From Euphorbia lathyris (taxonomy: Eukaryota; Streptophyta; Magnoliopsida; Malpighiales; Euphorbiaceae), in assembly GCF_963576675.1 (NCBI RefSeq), contig NC_088918.1:39961501-40025500 (forward strand): 64,000 bases of DNA, in the 5' to 3' direction. Position 1 is the stretch's first letter. The number at the start of each line of letters is the position of its first letter. A model generated the notes under the pieces. It was not told the origin of the DNA. It was given only the letters and a program-made list of their open reading frames with translations, and ran no database searches. Shown one piece after another: positions 59,720-64,000 of the stretch. The position numbers were made by a program, and so were the translations under genes.

Positions 59720-61459
59720 TGTTGTTATCATCGTAATTTATAGCATTTTTAGTATTACTAGTTATTTAGTACAATTTTAATAAAAAAAAATTTGTATATT
59801 TTCTTCATTTTATGTATCTAAGTCACTTTGTGTGTTTTCCAGGCACTTTCGCAAGGTTTTCGGCATAAATAACCAAAGTCGGGGCTTAAGGCGAGAACTC
59901 GAGAGTAAAACGGAGTGAAAAAATGCGTTTTTAGTGATTTCTCGTATGCATCTTGTCAAGATGGGCAGCATCTTGTCGAGATGGAGCTGGCAGAAATAAC
60001 GTCTCTTTGTTCACATTGATGGCAGATTTGATATATTTTTGTATTTTCGTCGTATCTCCCTCGTACGGACTCGGATTGAGGCGATTCAAAATGCGTTGGA
60101 AAGCTAAGAGAAATATGTACAAATGACCAATATTAATCATCTCCAAATTCTAAGTTTAATAGGCCCAAAAAATTATCCCAAGTTGATGAACATATTGAAG
60201 CCTATGATTCCTTTTCCACCTTTACTCATTTCAACTCCTAAATTGTCAAAGTCTTCCACCACCCTATTTAAAGCTGAGTATGGAAGATTAAAGAGTTATG
60301 GGACATAAGGAGATTTGGTCTTTGGAAGCATTTGTGCCATTTTACTATAAAAGGAGACCTTGAGAACCATTTGAGGACACACCAAGCTTAGGCGTAATTC
60401 CTTCCTCTATAATGTTATTTTGCTAATTTTTCTCTTCAAAGATCAGTTGTATTTGTTGTTATGATTGTTGCTATTGTGCTTAAGTTGTTGTTTGTGCAAA
60501 AGTTCATCCAATAAAAGTAAGTTTTAAGTTACCGAAAAAGTTCGTTCGGCAATCGTCATTACAGTTTCTTTTAAACTTCAATCTCTTTTATTACTATGAA
60601 CTCCATTATCTATCTTCCTAAGGTGTGTTTTAATCTAATCATAGGCTAAAACCCCCTTAACTAAGACTAAAAGCGGATCTTAACCTTAATTATGTGGTAT
60701 TACGTTTAACCTATTTAAGCTATGTATATCCTTTTTTAGAACTAACTAATGACCATTTAGTGTGGCTTATTGGTTTTCCAAGGTTTTTCATGAATCTTAT
60801 TTACAAATCTTAGATTTATTACTTGAGTCGGACCAAGGGAAAGTAATAAATAGAAGGTTTGGAACTAAGAAAACTTAATGCTTCTTTGGATTAATTACTT
60901 GAGTCGGACCAAGGGAAAGTAATTAATTGAAAGTTTAGAACTAATTACTCGAGCGGTTTTTCTTGAATCCTAAGTAATCACTTTAGCAAGACCAATGTAA
61001 AGTAGGTTAAAAAGGTTTAGATTAATAAAACTTAATGATTCTCTAGATTAATTACTTGAGTCGGACCAAGGGAAAGTAATTAATCGAGAGTTTAGAGCCA
61101 ATCTCGAGAATCTATTAGTTAATAAGAAAAACCGCCATCTTAAAAAGGATAAAACAACTTAAAAGGGGTTAAGTGTTATTACCAAGCAATGAGGTTAAGT
61201 AAAGTTAGAAGCCTTAGTTTCTTCAATATAAGTAATCTCTTAATTGATTTGTCTAATTTTCATTTCACTTGCTTATTAAGTTTTAACTTGGTGACCCATC
61301 AAACTCTACCTTTCGATTGTTTAAATAATAGTTAGTGAGCAAAAAGATTAGTACTATAATCAGCATCCTCATGGGAACGATACTTTACTTTCACTTTATT
61401 ACTTGATACACGACTAAAGTATACTTGCCTTCACATGCACGTATACGTAAACCGTGCAT
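59720..61459 (+). repeat. 3' LTR of an older Ty3 element
   Basis: Starts TGTTGTTATCATCG right after the polypurine tract. The right end is placed near CCGTGCA (61459), after GGGAACGATACTTTAC and CCTTCACATGCACG, the usual close of this LTR type; the exact end and duplication are not fixed because the 5' partner is outside or lost. Three copies of a motif with inverted ends (TTACTTGAGTCGGACCAAGG + GAAAGTAA) lie at 60818, 60896 and 61048. Confidence 0.6.
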
Positions 61460-61611
61460 CAGTGATTGGACATTTTAGTGTGTTTATCCAGAAAATGATT
61501 GGTCAATGACTGTTTGACCACTTTTACACAAATAATTGGGACCCATTATGCACTTATTAATCTAAAAAGACTATAATGCCCTTAAATGAATTAAAAAAAA
61601 ATTATTCTATT

Positions 61612-61613
61612 TA

Positions 61614-61660
<47 letters not shown>
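61612..61660. repeat. CT dinucleotide microsatellite
   Basis: About 20 or more uninterrupted TC repeats at 61616-61658. CT tracts are also common in plant promoters and 5' UTRs. Confidence 0.92.
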
Positions 61661-61661
<1 letters not shown>

Positions 61662-61681
61662 AATCTATTTCTCTATCTTTC

Positions 61682-62090
61682 TCATCCATGGCTACCATAC
61701 AAAAACGATTTTATATCATTTCCAGACCTAGACCGTACAAGCCTTACGGGAACTGAAATCATAACGGAATTCGAAGAAATTGAAATATCTTGAACCGATC
61801 CTCGGCTACTGATTTCATCATCAGTGGTCGCCGGAGGAGCGTTTCCGTCAACTCTCGTTGGAAACAGAAACAGTACAGGATACCTATCGACTAGTAACTC
61901 TAACCAATTTTTTTCAGAAGATAATCCCATGCCTTCTAGAAATTTTTTACACCGTTCATTAATAGATCTTATAGTTGCCATTCAAATGTCGTATTCTGGC
62001 TTCATCGCAACAACTATTGAAGCGACGATATGGACCGAACTATGCCCAATAGATTGCATAAGGACATACATTGTGGAGTCGGTGCATATT
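61682..62090 (-). pseudogene. Unidentified coding-like fragment with one in-frame TGA
   Basis: A 99-codon frame begins at ATG 61981 (MATIRSINERCKKFLEGMGL...) and ends SFLYGSHG*. The same frame continues upstream across a single TGA (61984-61982) for about 35 more codons with ordinary protein character (MYVLMQSIGHSSVHIV, ASIVVAMKPEYDI). TGA could be a decayed Arg CGA. There is a mid-section rich in Ser and Asp. I do not recognise the family. It may be a pseudogene exon of a host gene, or chance. No intron signals were assigned. Confidence 0.35.
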
Positions 62091-62094
62091 TGAT

Positions 62095-62901
62095 TTACTT
62101 GCTCTTTATTGTTTGATGTTGATGTTGTAAAAATATGGATTTCTTGTTGTTGGAAAATCTACTTTTTACGTATAAAAGGTAAATAGTACCAAATATGAAA
62201 ACTCTCATTTTTAATATGAAAAGTCAAATTAGGAGAAAAAAATGGAGTAAATAAATACCGCTTGTAAATATTAAAGAAATGGAGATTTACGAACATTAAA
62301 TGAATAATGAAAAAGTAGATGTCTTCGTAATTTATTTGTGATTGTTTTTCCTTAAAAAAAACAAAATTCATTTGAAATATGTAGAAAGGGGAAATTACCA
62401 TTACTACCCTGAGAATCGATTGTAATAATTTGGGAAAAAGTCAAAAGTACCCCCAAAGGTTTCCTAATGATTCAATCGACCTCCGAAAGTGGTTTCCTTT
62501 TCTGCTCTAAAATAGACTTAAGACAACGTTTCTTCAACTTCTTCTCCGTCTTTGTCCATCTCTTACACTCTTGTTGTACATTGCCGGCCCGGCGATCCAT
62601 TTCTTTTTTCCTTAAAAAAGTCCTGTGCAGCAAAGCAAAGCTAAGCTTCTCTATAAAATACTTATTTAGTCTTCATCATGGCTTCTTAGTGGCTTCTAGT
62701 TTTGCTCACGACTCAGTCTTTCAACTAACATAATATTTAATGTGAGAGAGATTGTGGACACTTGCTGACATTGAAGCTTTCTTTCTTCCAATTTTTGTTT
62801 TTTAAAAGTTTGGTTCAAGTTCTTGGCCTTTTAGAGAGAATCCATCAAAGGGATCTGTTCCTCTTTAAAGACCCATTCCGTTCGTATTTGTAAAAGAGAA
62901 G
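62095..62901 (+). promoter_or_regulatory. Promoter and first non-coding exon of the CSLD gene
   Basis: AT-rich until about 62460, then a more mixed stretch. The transcript probably starts between 62500 and 62800; the non-coding exon ends at the donor AG|GTAAGT after 62901. Limits are inferred from the downstream splice sites only. Confidence 0.4.
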
Positions 62902-63555
62902 GTAAGTCTGTTCACGATCTGCTGTTTCTTGGTTTGAATTTTATGGATCCATCTTTTCTTGCTTAAAGGTAAATTGTTTTGCTCCAAAAGTGTTTTCAAA
63001 ATGTGATTTGGGTTTCTTTTTCTTGAGAGTAGCTGGCAGCTACAGCTATGTTGCTGTGGGGTATGAGATTTGAGTTGAGCTTCATCGGGGTGTGATGTGA
63101 TGTGATTTATTCATAGTTGTTTTAAAAGTGTTGATTCTGAACTGACTTCGTCGATTATGCTTTCTTCTTTCTTGTATACTGCTGATTTTTGTGAATTCTT
63201 AAATGACTTGGGATCTCAGTTTCTTGTATTTGCATAGTCTCTATAATTTTAAGTAAGTTAAATCTAATTATAATCAGCTGCTCTTTTGATGTGGAAATTT
63301 TGATTTCATCTTCCGTATTGTTATTTTCCTGGTAGGGTAGCCACGCAGGGACTCTAGATTATACGTTAGGACTAGGAGGAGCTATTATGTGGTCCATTGC
63401 TGTGTATAAACTTTTGATTTGACAGATTTTTGAATTTGGCTTCTGCTTTTGAGATTATGGATTCTAGATTATCTTTTTGGTATTTTAGTATTATTTAATT
63501 ATACAGCTTGTGAAATATATGCTGATATTCTCTTGTACTGCATCTTGAAATTTCA
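62902..63555 (+). other. 5'-UTR intron of the CSLD gene
   Basis: A perfect plant donor GTAAGT at 62902 and acceptor TTTCAG ending at 63555, 34 bases before the start codon, enclose 654 bases of T-rich DNA. Leader introns are common upstream of plant CSLD and CESA coding regions. Confidence 0.65.
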
Positions 63556-63589
63556 GGATCTGCGGAGACTTCTCTTATAGTAGGAAAAT

Positions 63590-64000
63590 ATGTCCTCAAA
63601 ATCATTTAAGCTTAGCCGATCGAATCTATCTGTGAGTTCAGATGCTGAAAATTCACAGAAGCCTCCGTTGCCTCCAACTGTGACATTTGGGCGGCGAACC
63701 TCCTCAGGTCGCTATATCAGCTACTCGAGGGATGATCTGGACAGTGAGCTTGGGAGCGGTGATTTCATGAACTACACAGTGCATATTCCACCTACCCCTG
63801 ATAATCAACCAATGGATCCATCCATATCACAGAAGGTTGAAGAGCAATATGTTTCAAGTTCACTTTTTACAGGTGGATTTAATAGTGTCACACGCGCTCA
63901 TCTAATGGACAAGGTGATTGATTCTGAAACAAACCATCCCCAAATGGCTGGTGCTAAGGGATCATCTTGTTCAATTCCTGGATGTGATGCAAAGGTCATG
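63590..64000 (+). CDS. Cellulose synthase-like protein D (CSLD2/CSLD3 type), N-terminal part
   Basis: 137 codons from ATG 63590, open to the right edge. The N-terminus shows the CSLD signature: [99 protein letters not shown]. The last cysteines are the first pair of the RING-type zinc finger, so the window ends just inside that domain. CSLD proteins are multi-pass Golgi/plasma-membrane GT2 enzymes that make beta-1,4-glucan for tip-growing cells (root hairs, pollen tubes) and cell plates. Gene order suggests the CSLD2 orthologue, but CSLD3 is nearly identical in this part, so no symbol is given. Confidence 0.93.
   Translation, partial: MSSKSFKLSRSNLSVSSDAENSQKPPLPPTVTFGRRTSSGRYISYSRDDLDSELGSGDFMNYTVHIPPTPDNQPMDPSISQKVEEQYVSSSLFTGGFNSVTRAHLMDKVIDSETNHPQMAGAKGSSCSIPGCDAKVM

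Noticed and set aside
1..64000. CRISPR-like arrays, tRNA or rRNA genes, organelle or bacterial insertions
   Set aside because: Repeats found are transposon ends, LTRs, microsatellites and a minisatellite. No tRNA-like or rRNA sequence was recognised; initiator-tRNA matches are retroelement primer sites.

Overview
The window is a stretch of AT-rich nuclear DNA from a flowering plant, almost certainly a eudicot. The evidence is multi-exon genes with GT..AG introns, plant-specific families (a wall-associated-kinase-like receptor, a TOM1-like VHS-GAT protein, a GT47 exostosin-type glycosyltransferase, a cellulose-synthase-like D protein), and dense plant-type transposons (Copia and Ty3 LTR elements, LINEs, MULE, hAT, Stowaway and Harbinger-like MITEs). 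No rRNA, tRNA, CRISPR or bacterial-type feature was seen.

Host genes, left to right: the 5' end of a peptidyl-tRNA hydrolase 2 gene on the minus strand (831-1190, running off the left edge); a two-exon WAK-like receptor kinase (11988-14812, +, 721 aa); a three-exon TOL1-type ESCRT-0-like gene (17352-21603, +, 394 aa); a nine-exon GT47 gene (23218-28705, +, 505 aa); and the first 137 codons of a CSLD gene with a 5'-UTR intron (62902-64000, +). From memory, PTH2, TOL1, exostosin and CSLD2 are At5g16870, At5g16880, At5g16890 and At5g16910 in Arabidopsis, so the order looks like conserved microsynteny stretched by transposons. About 35 kb of repeats lie between the GT47 gene and CSLD, and a Copia element and a WAK-like gene lie between PTH2 and TOL1.

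Repeats by region: 1.8-4.4 kb has a hAT MITE (8-bp target duplication) and a MULE-type element (9-bp duplication). 5.1-6.1 kb has a LINE fragment. 6542-11554 is a young, nearly intact Tnt1-like Copia element (minus strand, duplication TTAGG). 27.6-28.4 kb has two MITEs inside the last intron of the GT47 gene. 29.8-31.8 kb is a MULE-like element with a deleted hAT element inside it. 32.0-33.1 kb is a 5' LINE piece. 33672-43014 is a second, older Copia element with 1.8-kb LTRs (duplication CACTC) that split a Ty3-type gag-like reading frame. 43857-45288 is a solo LTR (duplication CTACC). 45964-48012 holds two abutting Harbinger-like MITEs sharing one TTA, the second carrying another copy of the hAT MITE. 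52025-57601 is a very young, internally deleted Ty3 element (duplication TGCTT) with a 27-bp minisatellite. 58082-59182 is an almost fully palindromic MULE foldback element (9-bp duplication AATATAAAA) inside the 3' part of an older Ty3 element, whose 3' LTR covers 59720-61459.

I found no convincing new multi-gene system. The most unusual items are the giant palindromic MULE, the head-to-tail Harbinger MITE pair, the GC-rich hairpin cluster in the Copia-2 leader, the recently moved but coding-deficient Ty3 element, and an unidentified coding-like fragment at 61682-62090. All alignments were done by eye. Exon boundaries were fixed by splice consensus plus reading-frame continuity; no database or expression data were used.
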